Shown here: piece by piece, positions 1-8,821 of the stretch
Numbering within the stretch: the first letter of the stretch is position 1
How the letters are laid out: each line of letters begins with the position of its first letter
Source of the DNA: Paenibacillus senegalensis JC66
Lineage (GTDB): Bacteria > Bacillota > Bacilli > Paenibacillales > NBRC-103111
DNA: 47,713 bases
Assembly (NCBI RefSeq): GCF_000285515.1
Contig: NZ_HE610957.1
Span: 1,309,462 to 1,357,174, forward strand
Direction of reading: 5' to 3'
The notes under the pieces: generated by a model
Database searches by the model: none
What the model was told of the DNA's origin: nothing
What the model saw: the letters and a program-made list of their open reading frames with translations, nothing else
Translations under genes and position numbers: made by a program

Positions 1-17
1 CTGGGCACGCCAAACAG

Positions 18-49
18 AAAAAACCTTTCGTCTCAAAGGACGAAAGGTT
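18..49 (-). terminator. T-box intrinsic terminator
   Basis: A perfect 11-bp stem (AACCTTTCGTC with GACGAAAGGTT) and 6-nt loop, followed on the minus strand by six U residues. It directly follows the T-box element and is the off-state structure of the leader. Confidence 0.9.
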
Positions 50-281
50 GAACTTCCGTGGTACCACCTTTATTTCGTATAGAATGCTATACGACACTCA
101 AACAGATAACGGTTGTGGCCGGCGGACTCCATCTGCCGTTAAGCTAAAGCTCTTGCGCAGTGAACTCCACAACTCAGGGGCGACCTTCAACAATTACAGC
201 CTGCGAAATCTTACAGCCACCGGATTTCGCTCTCTGGAGGATTCGCTGTCTACTCTTCCCCTTCAACGTCTTTCTCACCTT

Positions 282-287
282 ATTATA
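282..287 (-). promoter_or_regulatory. Candidate -10 box of the T-box transcript
   Basis: TATAAT on the minus strand just ahead of the stem I region. No good -35 is seen at 17-18 nt (GAGAAT or TGAGAA). A perfect 8-bp inverted repeat, ATGAGCAT/ATGCTCAT, lies upstream at 315-336 with no U run. Confidence 0.4.
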
Positions 288-493
288 TTGCGTTTCTATA
301 CTGAATTCTCATACATGAGCATTCTTATATGCTCATCTCGCTCTACCCTTAATCATAGCGATAATTTCCCGAAGAGTCAATATTTTGCCGAATTTGCCAT
401 GCTAACAGCATATCCATGCTTGTCCTGCTCATACACTTAGTCAAAGATACCCCGTCCACAACTGGCTGCAGGGGAATCGGAGGAGGGAGTAAG

Positions 494-658
494 ATGCAGC
501 GCTGGTGGTTAAAGGTCCGCTTTACAGTCAAGGCTGTTCTGTTTCCGTTAATCTGTATTCAGTTTGTCCGCACATTACTTTTGCCAAACCCGCTTGATGT
601 CTTTCTGCTATTTGCTTTTTTTCTGATTTACCTCGGCTTTATTTGGGAGGTTTACTGA
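494..658 (+). CDS. Small membrane protein, unknown function (54 aa)
   Basis: The predicted protein is 54 residues, with a basic N-terminus (MQRWWLKVRF) and two hydrophobic stretches, roughly residues 13-31 and 34-51, split by a Pro-Asn-Pro turn. The ATG at 494 is chosen over the upstream ATG at 416 because a strong GGAGGAGGG Shine-Dalgarno sits 5-6 nt before it. The gene is plus strand, divergent from the T-box transcript and convergent with spoVID, with a bidirectional terminator at 721-763. No family is recognised. The good ribosome site and membrane topology support a real gene, but without homology this stays moderate. Confidence 0.55.
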   Translation: MQRWWLKVRFTVKAVLFPLICIQFVRTLLLPNPLDVFLLFAFFLIYLGFIWEVY

Positions 659-720
659 GAACAGCTGCTTTAAGCAAACAGCAGATTGATGAAGCATTAA
701 ACAGACAGCCCAAAAAAACT

Positions 721-763
721 TAGCCCGACCGTCTCGAAATCCGAACGGCGGGCTTGTTTTTTG
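721..763. terminator. Bidirectional terminator between small ORF and spoVID
   Basis: Hairpin AGCCCGaCCGT...ACGGCGGGCT, flanked by TTGTTTTTT on the plus side and AAGTTTTTTT on the minus side. It fits termination of both convergent transcripts. Confidence 0.8.
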
Positions 764-857
764 GGACCACACAGCCATGATATCCGTTTTTCACATTGCA
801 TGAGGCTTTCTCCAGCCTGCTTGTCAGCATCAGCTCATTCTCCATAGATTCAGCCAG

Positions 858-2252
858 CTACGGGATATAGATCACTTGTCCTTCTTCCAGCTGCTGATCT
901 CCGAGACGGTTATACAAAACAATTTCACGCGGATTCAGATTATAGCGCTCGGCAATGGTCTCCAGCGTTTCTTCCTTCTGCACGATACACATTCGCATCC
1001 TTTTAAACTGTTTCTCTTCCCCATTCGCACTGCTTGAAACCAATCTTCTAAACTCCAAAGGCTCGTTGTCCGCAGGTGCTGCGGATGCTGCCGGTTCGCT
1101 CGGCTTTTCTTCCGCCCTGTGCCCGCCGGCCTCCTCGGTAACGTCCAATTTGCCTACTAAATTAGTCAGATGGTAGCTTTGGGTTGGCTCAGCCGGTTTA
1201 AACGCTATTTTCAATTCCTGCTTGTCTGGCGGAATCACCACATCCACAGTTTCCTGCTCCTCCGCCAACACTTCTGCCTTGACTTCAGCTTTCGTTTCAG
1301 CTTTGGCTTCCGCTTCGGCTTGCGGCAGTTCTTCCGCTTCCTGCTTCTCGTTAGCCGGCTCTTGCTCCTTTTTTTCAACAAAAGGCGCTTCCTGGGCTTC
1401 TACCGCAGGCGGCTTGACTTCTTCTCGGGAAATAGCCGAATGACCCGCCGTTAACGTCTCGGAAGCCGCGCTGCTGTCGGAAGAAGCAGTGATCGAGAAG
1501 GGATCAAAGGGAGAAGCATCACCGGCAGAAGTATCAGCAGCAGAAGCGTTTGCTTCGGATTCGGATTGTCCCCAAGTCCCCTGCTCAATAGCCCGAAACG
1601 GATCGCTTACCCGACGTGATGCAGCCTGGCTTTCTTCAGAAGATGCTTCGTTTGCCTCTTGACTGCGAGACCATGGGAATGGCGGCGCGGAGGGACGGAA
1701 CTGCCGGTCTGCGGAAAGATCTCCAAAACCCGGAGTTCTTGCGGGTGGCTGAACCGAACCTGGGGTCTCCAGAAGCTTTTCTACAGTCTGATCCTGCCTC
1801 ACCTCCTCCGTTAACTGCGGGGCAGATTCGTCTGCTTGGTGGACCACCTGAAATTCCTCTTCTTCCTTCCAGGTTTCATCCGCTCGAGAAATCATCTCAA
1901 TACCATGGAGTGACAACACCCCGGTTACGTTAACACTCCTAGATGAAAGCAGATCTACATCGAACGTTTCGATTTCAACAGTAATATCTTCCAGTCTCTG
2001 GATGCGGTTCATAGGCAGTGTAATTTCAACAGGAATAAAATGCTCCAGAGTGCAGCTTTCTTCTCCATTTTCGCCCGTATATTTGCCAGTGAGCCACAGG
2101 TTGCCTTGCAGCACCGCCTGCTCATTTTCCTGAACGACCTGAATGTGCGGAATCAGCTCCATTTCATCCAATTCCCCGATTGGCGCAGAGGTTTCATCCA
2201 GATACACACGTTCGTAAATATCGAAACGAAGTCCAGTCTGATGCTCGGTCAC
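858..2252 (-). CDS. spoVID: Stage VI sporulation protein D (SpoVID-like), C-terminal LysM
   Basis: SpoVID is a spore-coat morphogenetic protein needed for coat proteins to encase the forespore; it acts on the mother-cell side. The N-terminal ~140 residues (LRFDIYERVYLDE...GELDEMELIPHIQV) match the SpoVID N-domain pattern. Residues ~145-370 are a low-complexity Glu/Ala/Pro/Ser linker with repeats such as KAEVKAEV. The last ~48 residues are a LysM-type domain (ETLETIAERYNLNPREIVLYN). At 464 aa it is somewhat shorter than the B. subtilis protein, the difference being in the linker. Start is GTG at 2252, with GGGAGG 8 nt upstream. Its position between hemL and the synthetase T-box matches spoVID in bacilli. 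A possible sigma-E promoter lies at 2297-2326. Confidence 0.85.
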   Translation of the reverse strand: MTEHQTGLRFDIYERVYLDETSAPIGELDEMELIPHIQVVQENEQAVLQGNLWLTGKYTGENGEESCTLEHFIPVEITLPMNRIQRLEDITVEIETFDVDLLSSRSVNVTGVLSLHGIEMISRADETWKEEEEFQVVHQADESAPQLTEEVRQDQTVEKLLETPGSVQPPARTPGFGDLSADRQFRPSAPPFPWSRSQEANEASSEESQAASRRVSDPFRAIEQGTWGQSESEANASAADTSAGDASPFDPFSITASSDSSAASETLTAGHSAISREEVKPPAVEAQEAPFVEKKEQEPANEKQEAEELPQAEAEAKAETKAEVKAEVLAEEQETVDVVIPPDKQELKIAFKPAEPTQSYHLTNLVGKLDVTEEAGGHRAEEKPSEPAASAAPADNEPLEFRRLVSSSANGEEKQFKRMRMCIVQKEETLETIAERYNLNPREIVLYNRLGDQQLEEGQVIYIP

Positions 2253-2296
2253 TCTAAGTCCTCCCTTCCTAATTGGTCACTTTCCTTACTCATTCC

Positions 2297-2326
2297 ATTA
2301 TATGGGCGACCGCCGGGGAGCATGCC
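2297..2326 (-). promoter_or_regulatory. Possible sigma-E type promoter of spoVID
   Basis: On the minus strand CATATAAT (2304-2297) resembles the sigma-E -10 consensus, and GGCATGCT (2326-2319) lies 14 nt upstream, a typical sigma-E spacing. A sigma-A reading of the TATAAT would have TTGGCA at a 20-nt spacing, which is too long. SpoVID is sigma-E dependent in B. subtilis, so the fit is biologically sensible. The -35 match is only partial. Confidence 0.35.
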
Positions 2327-2421
2327 AACATTTTTGTTCAAAGCAGGGGAGGATGGCCTTTAATGCTGCTGAAATGAAGGGATCTTCTGCCGGGCACTTC
2401 TACTAACCTACGCTGAAAAAC

Positions 2422-2453
2422 AAAAAAACCGCGCAGGCTTAAAGCCCGCACGG
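2422..2453 (-). terminator. Terminator of the hemEHYL operon
   Basis: Minus-strand stem CCGTGCGGGCTT/AAGCCTGCGCGG (imperfect), followed by a run of seven T. It lies downstream of hemL and the small membrane ORF. Confidence 0.75.
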
Positions 2454-2493
2454 CCGCAGTTGCTTGAATGGCGCTCGTTAACATGCCTAGCTG

Positions 2494-2604
2494 TTAGGGA
2501 TTAGACTTGCTTCCGATGAACAAAATGCCCAGCAGGACAAGGCCAAAACCGCCAAGCACAAGCAATAAATCCAAGGGAAGATCCCAAAAATTATACTTGC
2601 TCAT
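2494..2604 (-). CDS. 36-aa single-span membrane protein after hemL
   Basis: The 36-codon ORF starts MSKYNFWDLPLDLLLVLGG, continues as one hydrophobic segment (about residues 10-30) and ends GSKSNP. Its Shine-Dalgarno AAGGAG lies inside the last codons of hemL, so the two are probably translated from one mRNA. The operon terminator follows at 2422-2453. Length and sequence suggest a single-pass membrane peptide that might assist a membrane or heme-related complex. The role is inference; I do not recognise the family. The tight coupling to hemL and clean termination argue that it is real. Confidence 0.6.
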   Translation of the reverse strand: MSKYNFWDLPLDLLLVLGGFGLVLLGILFIGSKSNP

Positions 2605-2609
2605 TAGAG

Positions 2610-3896
2610 TTAAAGCTCCTTAAGTACTTCTCGATGAATCTCAATCGTTCTTTCAATATCCTCCAGACTATGAGCCGCTGAAATAAACATTCCTTCAAAC
2701 TGGGAAGGCGCAATATTGACTCCGCGCTCCAATAGCAGGGCAAAGTATTTGCGGAACATGTCCAGGTCACTCGTTTTAGCCGTTTCATAATTGATTACTT
2801 TCTTGGTTGTAAAAAACGGGCATACCATGGAGCCCACACGGTTTATTGTGACAGGCAGCCCTTTCTCCGCAGCATTCTTCGCCAAGCCTTCCTCCAGCAG
2901 CGCGCCTTTGCGATCCAGAAGATCGTATACGGAAGGGGTCAACAGCTTCAGCGTGCGATAGCCTGCAGCCATAGCGAGCGGATTACCGGATAAAGTGCCC
3001 GCCTGGTAGATGGGTCCAACGGGAGCCATCTGTTCCATAATTTCCTTTTTACCGCCATAGGCGCCAACCGGCAGTCCCCCGCCAATGACTTTGCCCATAC
3101 AGGTCAGGTCCGGGCTAATGCCATACAAGCCCTGGGCACTATGATAGTCCACACGGAACCCGGTCATCACCTCATCGAAGATCAGCAGAGCTCCATGGTC
3201 CTGGGTCAGCTTGCGAATCCCTTCGAGAAATCCGGGAAGCGGCGGTACTACCCCCATATTGCCTGCTACAGGCTCCACGATGACCGCGGCGATATCTTCT
3301 CCGTAGTTGTCAAAAGCCAGCTCTACCGATTCCAAATCGTTATACGGTACCGTAATGGTATTAGCCGCTACCCCTTCCGGCACTCCCGGACTGTCCGGCA
3401 AGCCTAAGGTGGCCACTCCGGAGCCGGCTTTAATTAGCAGCGAGTCGGCATGGCCGTGATAGCTTCCTTCAAATTTAAGGATCTTGTTGCGCCCTGTATA
3501 GCCTCTGGCCAAGCGCAGCGCACTCATCGTTGCTTCCGTGCCGCTGTTCACCATTCTTACCATCTCTACAGAAGGCATGCGTTCGCATACGATCTGCGCC
3601 ATTTTCGTCTCCAGCTCCGTCGGTGCGCCAAAGCTGGTGCCCAGCTCCGCCGCAGCCTGCAAATCTTCCACAACCGCGGGATGAGCGTGTCCCATAATGA
3701 GCGGTCCCCAGGAACCTACATAGTCAATCCATTCATTCCCGTCAATATCGTACACCCGCGAGCCCTGACCTTTATGAATAAAAGGCGGCGTCAATCCAAC
3801 CGATTTAAAAGCGCGAACCGGACTGTTCACTCCGCCCGGTATAATTTTTTTCGCTTCCTCAAATGCAAGCTTGGATTTGTCATCGATTCTTGCCAT
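2610..3896 (-). CDS. hemL: Glutamate-1-semialdehyde 2,1-aminomutase
   Basis: This PLP enzyme turns glutamate-1-semialdehyde into 5-aminolevulinate, the second step of the C5 heme route. The 428 residues are full length. Visible features include [10 protein letters not shown] near the N-terminus, [15 protein letters not shown] for phosphate binding, the [11 protein letters not shown] motif, and the PLP lysine in [17 protein letters not shown] (around residue 267). ATG at 3896 has AGGTGAT upstream. It lies 30 nt after hemY in the hemE-hemH-hemY-hemL unit, separate from hemA, its partner enzyme, which heads the other operon. In B. subtilis hemL directly follows hemB. Confidence 0.97.
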   Translation of the reverse strand: MARIDDKSKLAFEEAKKIIPGGVNSPVRAFKSVGLTPPFIHKGQGSRVYDIDGNEWIDYVGSWGPLIMGHAHPAVVEDLQAAAELGTSFGAPTELETKMAQIVCERMPSVEMVRMVNSGTEATMSALRLARGYTGRNKILKFEGSYHGHADSLLIKAGSGVATLGLPDSPGVPEGVAANTITVPYNDLESVELAFDNYGEDIAAVIVEPVAGNMGVVPPLPGFLEGIRKLTQDHGALLIFDEVMTGFRVDYHSAQGLYGISPDLTCMGKVIGGGLPVGAYGGKKEIMEQMAPVGPIYQAGTLSGNPLAMAAGYRTLKLLTPSVYDLLDRKGALLEEGLAKNAAEKGLPVTINRVGSMVCPFFTTKKVINYETAKTSDLDMFRKYFALLLERGVNIAPSQFEGMFISAAHSLEDIERTIEIHREVLKEL

Positions 3897-3926
3897 ATGT
3901 TCAGATCACCTGTCTCTCTAACAAAA

Positions 3927-5372
3927 TTATTGCGGTACATGACGGTTTCGCCAATATGCAGCCAGCTCCTGGGCGGCTTCCTTGCCCTGGCGGATGCAGT
4001 CGGGTATTCCCACCCCATGAAACCCCGACCCGGTTAACCACAGGCCCGGCATATACTCAGCCGCTTCCTGGCGGGCCTTTTTGATCGTATGCAAATGGCC
4101 CACCGGATATTGCGGCATCGATTGCTCCCAACGGTTAATACGGGAGAACAGCGGCTTGGCTTCAATTCCGAGCAGTTCCTTCAGCTCTCGTCTTGCATTG
4201 GCGGAGAGCGTCTCATCCGGAAGCTGCCGCCAATGCTCTTCTCCAGAGCGTCCTATATAGCAGCGTACTAGAACTTTATCATCCGGAGCGGTATGCTTCC
4301 ATTTGGCAGAGGTCCATGTGCACGCGGTAATAAACCTTCCTTCTTTGCGTGGAACAAGAAAGCCTGATGCATCCAGCTCCTGGCCAATCGACTTGCGGTC
4401 ATAAGCGGCAACGAAATTAGCTACAGATACATAAGGCATTTCTGCTAACCGGGCCACCGCCGGCAGATTCGGCAGCAGGCTCGGCAGCACAAAGGTAGGC
4501 ACAGCGGCGATCACACAGTCGGCGCTGAGTTCCTGCCCGCTGTCCAGACGCAGGCTGGCTCCGCCTTGCGGCTGCTTTTCCAGGGAAGTCACCATCTGCC
4601 CTGACAGCAGCCGTACCCCTTGCTCTTGCAAATATCCGGTTAAAGCTTCAATCAAGCTGCTAAGCCCATGCCGGTATGACAAAAACATGCTCCGGCTTAC
4701 CGATTCCGGCACCCCTGCTGTAGGCGGGGCTTGCTGGCGGCTGCGGGTCATGCCGAGGATGAGGCTGCGGCTTTTTCTTTCCATAGCCTGAAATTGGGGG
4801 AAGGTGCTCTGCAGGCTGAGCTGATGAGTATCTCCCGCATAGATCCCGGCCAATAGCGGCTCACAAACATTTTCCAGCACCTCTTTACCGAGCCGCCGTT
4901 CCAAAAAGTCGCCCAGCGCCTCATCCCCATCATCCCTGCGCCGCGGCAGAACCAAATCCATAGCGGCTCTCACCTTGCCCAGCGGGGAAATCAGGCCGCT
5001 ATTTAAAAAGGGTTTCCATTGTGTTGGAATCCCTAGTGCAAGACCCGGAGGCATAGGATGCAGCCTGCCGTTATGAAGGATATACGTTTTCTTGGCCTGT
5101 GGATTGGTTGCAACCAGATCCTCCTGCAGACCCAATTCCCGCGTCAAGTCGATGACCGGTGTTTTACGGGCTAGGAAGGAATCCGGCCCTTTCTCCATTA
5201 CAAAGCCTTCCTGACGAACCGTCTGGACCTTGCCTCCCCATTGCTGATCTCTTTCCACGACGGTCATATCCGCCTGTACCCCGGCTTCCTTCAGGAAGCG
5301 CCAGGTGTAATAAGCGGCGCTGAGGCCGCTAATTCCCCCGCCAATGATGACAACTCTGCATCGTTCTCCCAT
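3927..5372 (-). CDS. hemY: Coproporphyrinogen III oxidase, FAD type (HemY/CgoX)
   Basis: This FAD-dependent oxidase is historically called protoporphyrinogen oxidase. In Firmicutes it oxidises coproporphyrinogen III to coproporphyrin III. The 481-aa protein has the N-terminal dinucleotide-binding signature VVIIGGGISGLSAAY, the substrate-region segment KGPDSFLARKTP, and the C-terminal FAD motif TGSGFHGVGIPDCIRQG. It starts only 6 nt after hemH, whose product uses its product, so the two are surely co-translated. Assigning the coproporphyrin-dependent activity rests on known Gram-positive heme biochemistry, not on residues I could check. Confidence 0.95.
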   Translation of the reverse strand: MGERCRVVIIGGGISGLSAAYYTWRFLKEAGVQADMTVVERDQQWGGKVQTVRQEGFVMEKGPDSFLARKTPVIDLTRELGLQEDLVATNPQAKKTYILHNGRLHPMPPGLALGIPTQWKPFLNSGLISPLGKVRAAMDLVLPRRRDDGDEALGDFLERRLGKEVLENVCEPLLAGIYAGDTHQLSLQSTFPQFQAMERKSRSLILGMTRSRQQAPPTAGVPESVSRSMFLSYRHGLSSLIEALTGYLQEQGVRLLSGQMVTSLEKQPQGGASLRLDSGQELSADCVIAAVPTFVLPSLLPNLPAVARLAEMPYVSVANFVAAYDRKSIGQELDASGFLVPRKEGRFITACTWTSAKWKHTAPDDKVLVRCYIGRSGEEHWRQLPDETLSANARRELKELLGIEAKPLFSRINRWEQSMPQYPVGHLHTIKKARQEAAEYMPGLWLTGSGFHGVGIPDCIRQGKEAAQELAAYWRNRHVPQ

Positions 5373-5378
5373 CGCTCA

Positions 5379-6317
5379 TCAGTCCTTTTCTAACTGATCA
5401 TGTACAACATCCGCTAATGTCTCCATATATAAAGGATCTACATTTAACGATTCCGTGCGCTCCAGATGCATGCCGAGCTGCTGAGCCAACTGCATGCATT
5501 CAATATCGATATCATACAGCACTTCCAGATGATCGGACACGAAGCCGACCGGGCAGATTAACACTTCATTAACGTTCTCTTCCTTATGAATCGTCTCCAA
5601 CGTATCAAGGATATCCGGACCCAGCCACGGGGTTGCCGTTTGTCCGGCACTCTGCCACCCAAACTGCCACTGCTTCAAATTCAGCCTCTCGGCAATGGCT
5701 TGGGAAGTTTCCATTAATTGATCGACATACGGGTCATTCATTTCCAAAATACGTGAAGGCAGGCTGTGAGCAGTAAAAATAACACGGACATCATCAGCGG
5801 CTACATCCGGAAACTTGTCCTTAAGCGCACGCTCAACCCGGTTCGTTAACGCCTGAAGCAGCTTCGGATGAAGATGATAGCTTTTTACAAAACTAATAGA
5901 TAGGCCGAGCTCCTCTGCTTTTTGTTCCGCTCTTTTCATATAGCTGCCCACACTCATTATCGAATAGTGCGGTGCGAGAACAACACCAATCGCTTCCTTG
6001 ATTCCGTCCTTTACCATCTGCTCCACGCCATCCTCTATGAAAGGGCTGGCATGCTTTAAGCCTTGATAGCAGACGAACTCTATTTCAGGATAATGGCTGC
6101 GCAAAGTTTCTTGTAAAGCCGTCACTTGATCGTCCGTATTTTTTCTTAACGGAAAGAAGCCTCCTACAATCGCTTCGTAACGGTCCCGCAGCTCCTGCAG
6201 CTGCTTTTCAGATGGTGGATTGCCGCGGCGTATATGGGTGTAATAAGCTTCGATCTGATCCATGCTTTCCGGCGTCCCGTAAGACATTACGAGCACACCG
6301 ACTTGACGCTTTGCCAT
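5379..6317 (-). CDS. hemH: Ferrochelatase (coproporphyrin III type, HemH/CpfC)
   Basis: This enzyme inserts ferrous iron into the porphyrin ring. In Gram-positives the substrate is coproporphyrin III, giving coproheme. The 312-aa length is typical. It has the N-terminal VGVLVMSYGTPES, the catalytic-histidine region VLAPHYSIMSVGSYMKRA, IFTAHSLPSRI, and CPVGFVSDHLEVLYDIDIE with the conserved histidine and glutamates. Its ATG overlaps the hemE stop by one base (TGATG), indicating translational coupling. The downstream hemY is 6 nt away. Confidence 0.96.
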   Translation of the reverse strand: MAKRQVGVLVMSYGTPESMDQIEAYYTHIRRGNPPSEKQLQELRDRYEAIVGGFFPLRKNTDDQVTALQETLRSHYPEIEFVCYQGLKHASPFIEDGVEQMVKDGIKEAIGVVLAPHYSIMSVGSYMKRAEQKAEELGLSISFVKSYHLHPKLLQALTNRVERALKDKFPDVAADDVRVIFTAHSLPSRILEMNDPYVDQLMETSQAIAERLNLKQWQFGWQSAGQTATPWLGPDILDTLETIHKEENVNEVLICPVGFVSDHLEVLYDIDIECMQLAQQLGMHLERTESLNVDPLYMETLADVVHDQLEKD

Positions 6318-7381
6318 CAGGAGGTCACTTCCTTTGTATTCGATTTAAGCTTGCCGGCAGAATATTCGTGTACAAAAGCGGTCAGCTCTTTGATTTTATC
6401 CAATGAAGCTTCAGGAAACAGACCATGCCCAAGGTTGAAAATGTATCCCGGCTTTTCAATACCCTGGTCGATAATCGCTGCAGCCTGTTCCTTAATTACC
6501 GGCATTGGCGCCGTCAATACATAGGGGTCCAAATTGCCTTGAACAGCAAAGCGGTTCTCCAGACGTCTCCGCCCTTCTCTGATCGGAACGCGCCAGTCCA
6601 GCCCGATAACGTCAGCCTGCAGTTCGGTCAGCACGGACAGCAGCTCTCCCGAGGCCACTCCCGGAAAGTAAATCTTGGGCTGCTCGTAAGAAGACAGCTC
6701 TTGAAAGATTCTGCGAATGGTCGGCCATACATACATGCGGAAATCTGCCGGTGACAAGGAGCCTACCCAGCTGTCGAACAGCTGTACCGCCTTCGCTCCA
6801 TTAGCAATATGAGCCTTCAAATATTCGATCACCATATCGCCCAGCTTATCCATTAGCCGCTGCCAAACTTCCGGTTCCGAATACATCAGTTCCTTAGTGC
6901 GGATATACGATTTGGAAGGCCTGCCTTCGATCAGATAGCTGGCAATGGTAAACGGCGCCCCGGCAAAAGTAATCAGCGGCACCTTAAGTTCCCTGTCCAA
7001 AATACGGATCGTCTCCAGCACATGGGACAAATCCTTCTCCACATCGATTGGCTTGAGCCGGTCTATCGCTTCGCTGGAGCGGATAGGGTTCTCAATAACG
7101 GGGCCCACGTTGGGCACGATGTCGAAGTTTACCCCTATGGAAGCTACCGGGTTCATAATATCCGAATAGAGAATGGCCGCATCTACCCCGAGCTTGCGAA
7201 CCGGCATGAGAGTAACCTCCGCCGCTAATTCAGGCTGCTGACAAATCTCGAGCAAGCTATATTTCTCTTTAATCTTTCTATATTCCGGATCCGTCCTGCC
7301 TGCCTGCCGCATATACCAGACCGGCAAGCGCTCGACCGGAAGCTGGCGGCATGCTCGAATAAAATTGTCATTATAGCTCAT
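6317..7381 (-). CDS. hemE: Uroporphyrinogen decarboxylase
   Basis: HemE removes four acetate carboxyls from uroporphyrinogen III to give coproporphyrinogen III. The protein (354 aa) has the signature PVWYMRQAGRTDPEYR, the conserved aspartate in ILYSDIMNPV, and LFDSWVGSLSPADF. The start is placed at ATG 7381 (MSYNDNF) and not seven codons upstream at 7402, because GGGGAG sits 8 nt before 7381 and family proteins begin close to this point. It is first in the hemE-hemH-hemY-hemL unit and overlaps hemH. A good sigma-A promoter precedes it at 7422-7450. Confidence 0.96.
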   Translation of the reverse strand: MSYNDNFIRACRQLPVERLPVWYMRQAGRTDPEYRKIKEKYSLLEICQQPELAAEVTLMPVRKLGVDAAILYSDIMNPVASIGVNFDIVPNVGPVIENPIRSSEAIDRLKPIDVEKDLSHVLETIRILDRELKVPLITFAGAPFTIASYLIEGRPSKSYIRTKELMYSEPEVWQRLMDKLGDMVIEYLKAHIANGAKAVQLFDSWVGSLSPADFRMYVWPTIRRIFQELSSYEQPKIYFPGVASGELLSVLTELQADVIGLDWRVPIREGRRRLENRFAVQGNLDPYVLTAPMPVIKEQAAAIIDQGIEKPGYIFNLGHGLFPEASLDKIKELTAFVHEYSAGKLKSNTKEVTS

Positions 7382-7421
7382 CGTCTTAACTCCCCATTTC
7401 ACGTAACCGTTCTATGTTTTA

Positions 7422-7450
7422 ATTATGCCCTAATCCTATAAGGGTAACAA
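7422..7450 (-). promoter_or_regulatory. Sigma-A promoter of hemE operon
   Basis: Minus strand TTGTTA (7450-7445), a 17-nt spacer, then CATAAT (7427-7422). The start site would fall about 35 nt before the hemE ATG. It is the best match in the hemB-hemE gap. Confidence 0.55.
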
Positions 7451-7641
7451 CAAGGCCGCTTACAAATATCCGACAAATGTATGACAAAGCGGGTTACTAT
7501 ATAGTTTGAACTAGCATTATCGATAAGAAAACCGTGGAAAGGTTCTTCCATACTTCCGAAGCGTTTTCTTGCGATAACTTTGAGTTCCCGGATTGACAGG
7601 CTGGAAGAGACCCGATTATGTAAAAGGCTGATACAGCAGCC

Positions 7642-7673
7642 AAGCCTCTGGCCGAATATTCGGCCAGAGGCTT
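7642..7673. repeat. Perfect 32-bp palindrome
   Basis: AAGCCTCTGGCCGAAT and its exact reverse complement abut with no spacer (centre AATATT). It lies between hemB and the hemE promoter. There is no U run next to it on either strand, so it is not a textbook terminator, although it could act as one after hemB or as a binding site. Confidence 0.85.
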
Positions 7674-7693
7674 GTAGGCATAAGCTGTAAGCA

Positions 7694-7715
7694 CAAAAAC
7701 CGTAAGAGGCACGGT
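7694..7715. terminator. Weak hairpin terminator after hemB
   Basis: ACCGT/ACGGT stem with a 7-nt loop, flanked by A5 on the left and ATTTTTT on the right. Transcripts in either direction would therefore have a short U run. The stem is only 5 bp. It lies 46 nt after the hemB stop. Confidence 0.45.
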
Positions 7716-7761
7716 ATTTTTTAAAGCCGTAAACTAACAGCGGCCGAGTGCGGCCCTACTT

Positions 7762-8763
7762 CTATTGGTCGGCCAGCCAACCGGCTATATCTTTAGCAAA
7801 ATAAGTGATGATCAAGTCAGCGCCGGCTCTCTTCATCCCTAGCAAACTTTCCATCACAACCTGACGCTCATCGATCCAGCCATTGGCTGCGGCCGCCTTG
7901 ACCATCGAATACTCCGCGCTGACATTGTAAGCAACCACCGGCAGGGTAAAACGGTCACGGACGGTCTTAATAATATCCATGTAAGCGAGAGCAGGCTTCA
8001 CAATGAGGAAATCGGCCCCTTCCTGCACATCCGCTTCGGCTTCGCGAACAGCTTCCCTTAGGTTGGCAGGGTCCATCTGGTACGTCTTGCGGTCTCCGAA
8101 CTGCGGAGAGGAATGTGCCGCATCACGGAACGGACCATAAAAAGCGGAAGCATATTTGACCGCATAGGACATAATCGGCACATGCGGCATCCCGGCTTCA
8201 TCCAGCGCGGTACGGATCTCCCGCACGAATCCGTCCATCATATTCGAAGGAGCAATAATATCGGCTCCTGCTTTGGCTTGCGAGACTGCGGTTTTGGCCA
8301 GCAGTTCAAGAGACGGATCATTGACAATAACGGCATGACCGCTGTCCGGATCGCGATGAATGACCCCGCAATGGCCATGATCGGTGAATTGGCATAGGCA
8401 GGTGTCGGCAATGACCAGTATTTCCGGATTTATCCGTTTGATCTGGCGCGTGGCCTGCTGGACAATGCCATGCTCATCGTAAGCGGAGCTGCCCACAGCA
8501 TCCTTGTGCTCCGGAACCCCGAACAGCAGAATCGCTTTAATCCCCGCCTCCGTGATCTCCAGCACTTCCTGTTCCAATTGGTCCAATGACAGATGATAGA
8601 CGCCTGGCATGGAAGGAATCTCCTCACGCACTGCCACGCCATGAGTTACAAATAAAGGATAAATCAAATCGTCTATTGAAATCTGGTGTTCTCTTACTAA
8701 ACTGCGAAGTGCAGCGGACGTTCTTAATCTGCGGTTACGCTGATGGGGAAAGCTCAACTCCAT
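7762..8763 (-). CDS. hemB: Porphobilinogen synthase (delta-aminolevulinic acid dehydratase)
   Basis: HemB condenses two 5-aminolevulinates into porphobilinogen. The 333-aa protein has the cysteine zinc-site motif [14 protein letters not shown] and the two active-site lysines in [16 protein letters not shown] and [12 protein letters not shown]. The reading frame is open upstream to 8901, but that part overlaps hemD. The start is set at ATG 8763 ([16 protein letters not shown]) because known HemB proteins begin just before the RxRRLR segment. AAGGAG precedes it at an unusually short spacing (3 nt). It is the last gene of the hemA operon, 58 nt after hemD. Confidence 0.94.
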   Translation of the reverse strand: MELSFPHQRNRRLRTSAALRSLVREHQISIDDLIYPLFVTHGVAVREEIPSMPGVYHLSLDQLEQEVLEITEAGIKAILLFGVPEHKDAVGSSAYDEHGIVQQATRQIKRINPEILVIADTCLCQFTDHGHCGVIHRDPDSGHAVIVNDPSLELLAKTAVSQAKAGADIIAPSNMMDGFVREIRTALDEAGMPHVPIMSYAVKYASAFYGPFRDAAHSSPQFGDRKTYQMDPANLREAVREAEADVQEGADFLIVKPALAYMDIIKTVRDRFTLPVVAYNVSAEYSMVKAAAANGWIDERQVVMESLLGMKRAGADLIITYFAKDIAGWLADQ

Positions 8764-8821
8764 CCACTCCTTGAATTGTATAGTTGGAACCGTACATGCC
8801 TGTTGCCTGCTCCCGAGTTCT

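Larger units (their letters stand above)
1..290 (-). promoter_or_regulatory. T-box leader (tRNA-sensing), probably of valS
   Basis: Read on the minus strand this is a T-box leader. The conserved antiterminator element AAAGGTGGTACCACGG lies at 72-56, with a terminator hairpin just downstream at 49-22. An upstream stem I region contains an AGTA segment and, on its 3' side, GAAGGTC, whose GTC at 184-182 is a plausible specifier for valine. T-boxes upstream of aminoacyl-tRNA synthetase genes bind uncharged tRNA and let transcription continue. The controlled gene lies outside the window. In the hem-spoVID neighbourhood of related bacteria it is valS, which agrees with the GUC reading. The synthetase identity is inference; the T-box itself is clear. 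Confidence 0.88.

Noticed and set aside
48-440. 130-codon plus-strand ORF
   Set aside because: It lies antisense to the T-box leader and has no ribosome site; the RNA element explains the sequence.
1170-1454. Phe/Arg-rich plus-strand ORFs in the spoVID region
   Set aside because: They are antisense to the Glu/Ala-rich spoVID linker, whose codon pattern produces open shadows.
3450-4037. 195-codon plus-strand ORF
   Set aside because: It is antisense to hemL and hemY, whose domain motifs leave no doubt about the coding strand.
7497-7712. 71-codon minus-strand ORF between hemB and hemE
   Set aside because: It spans the perfect palindrome and hairpin, lacks a ribosome site and looks like chance.
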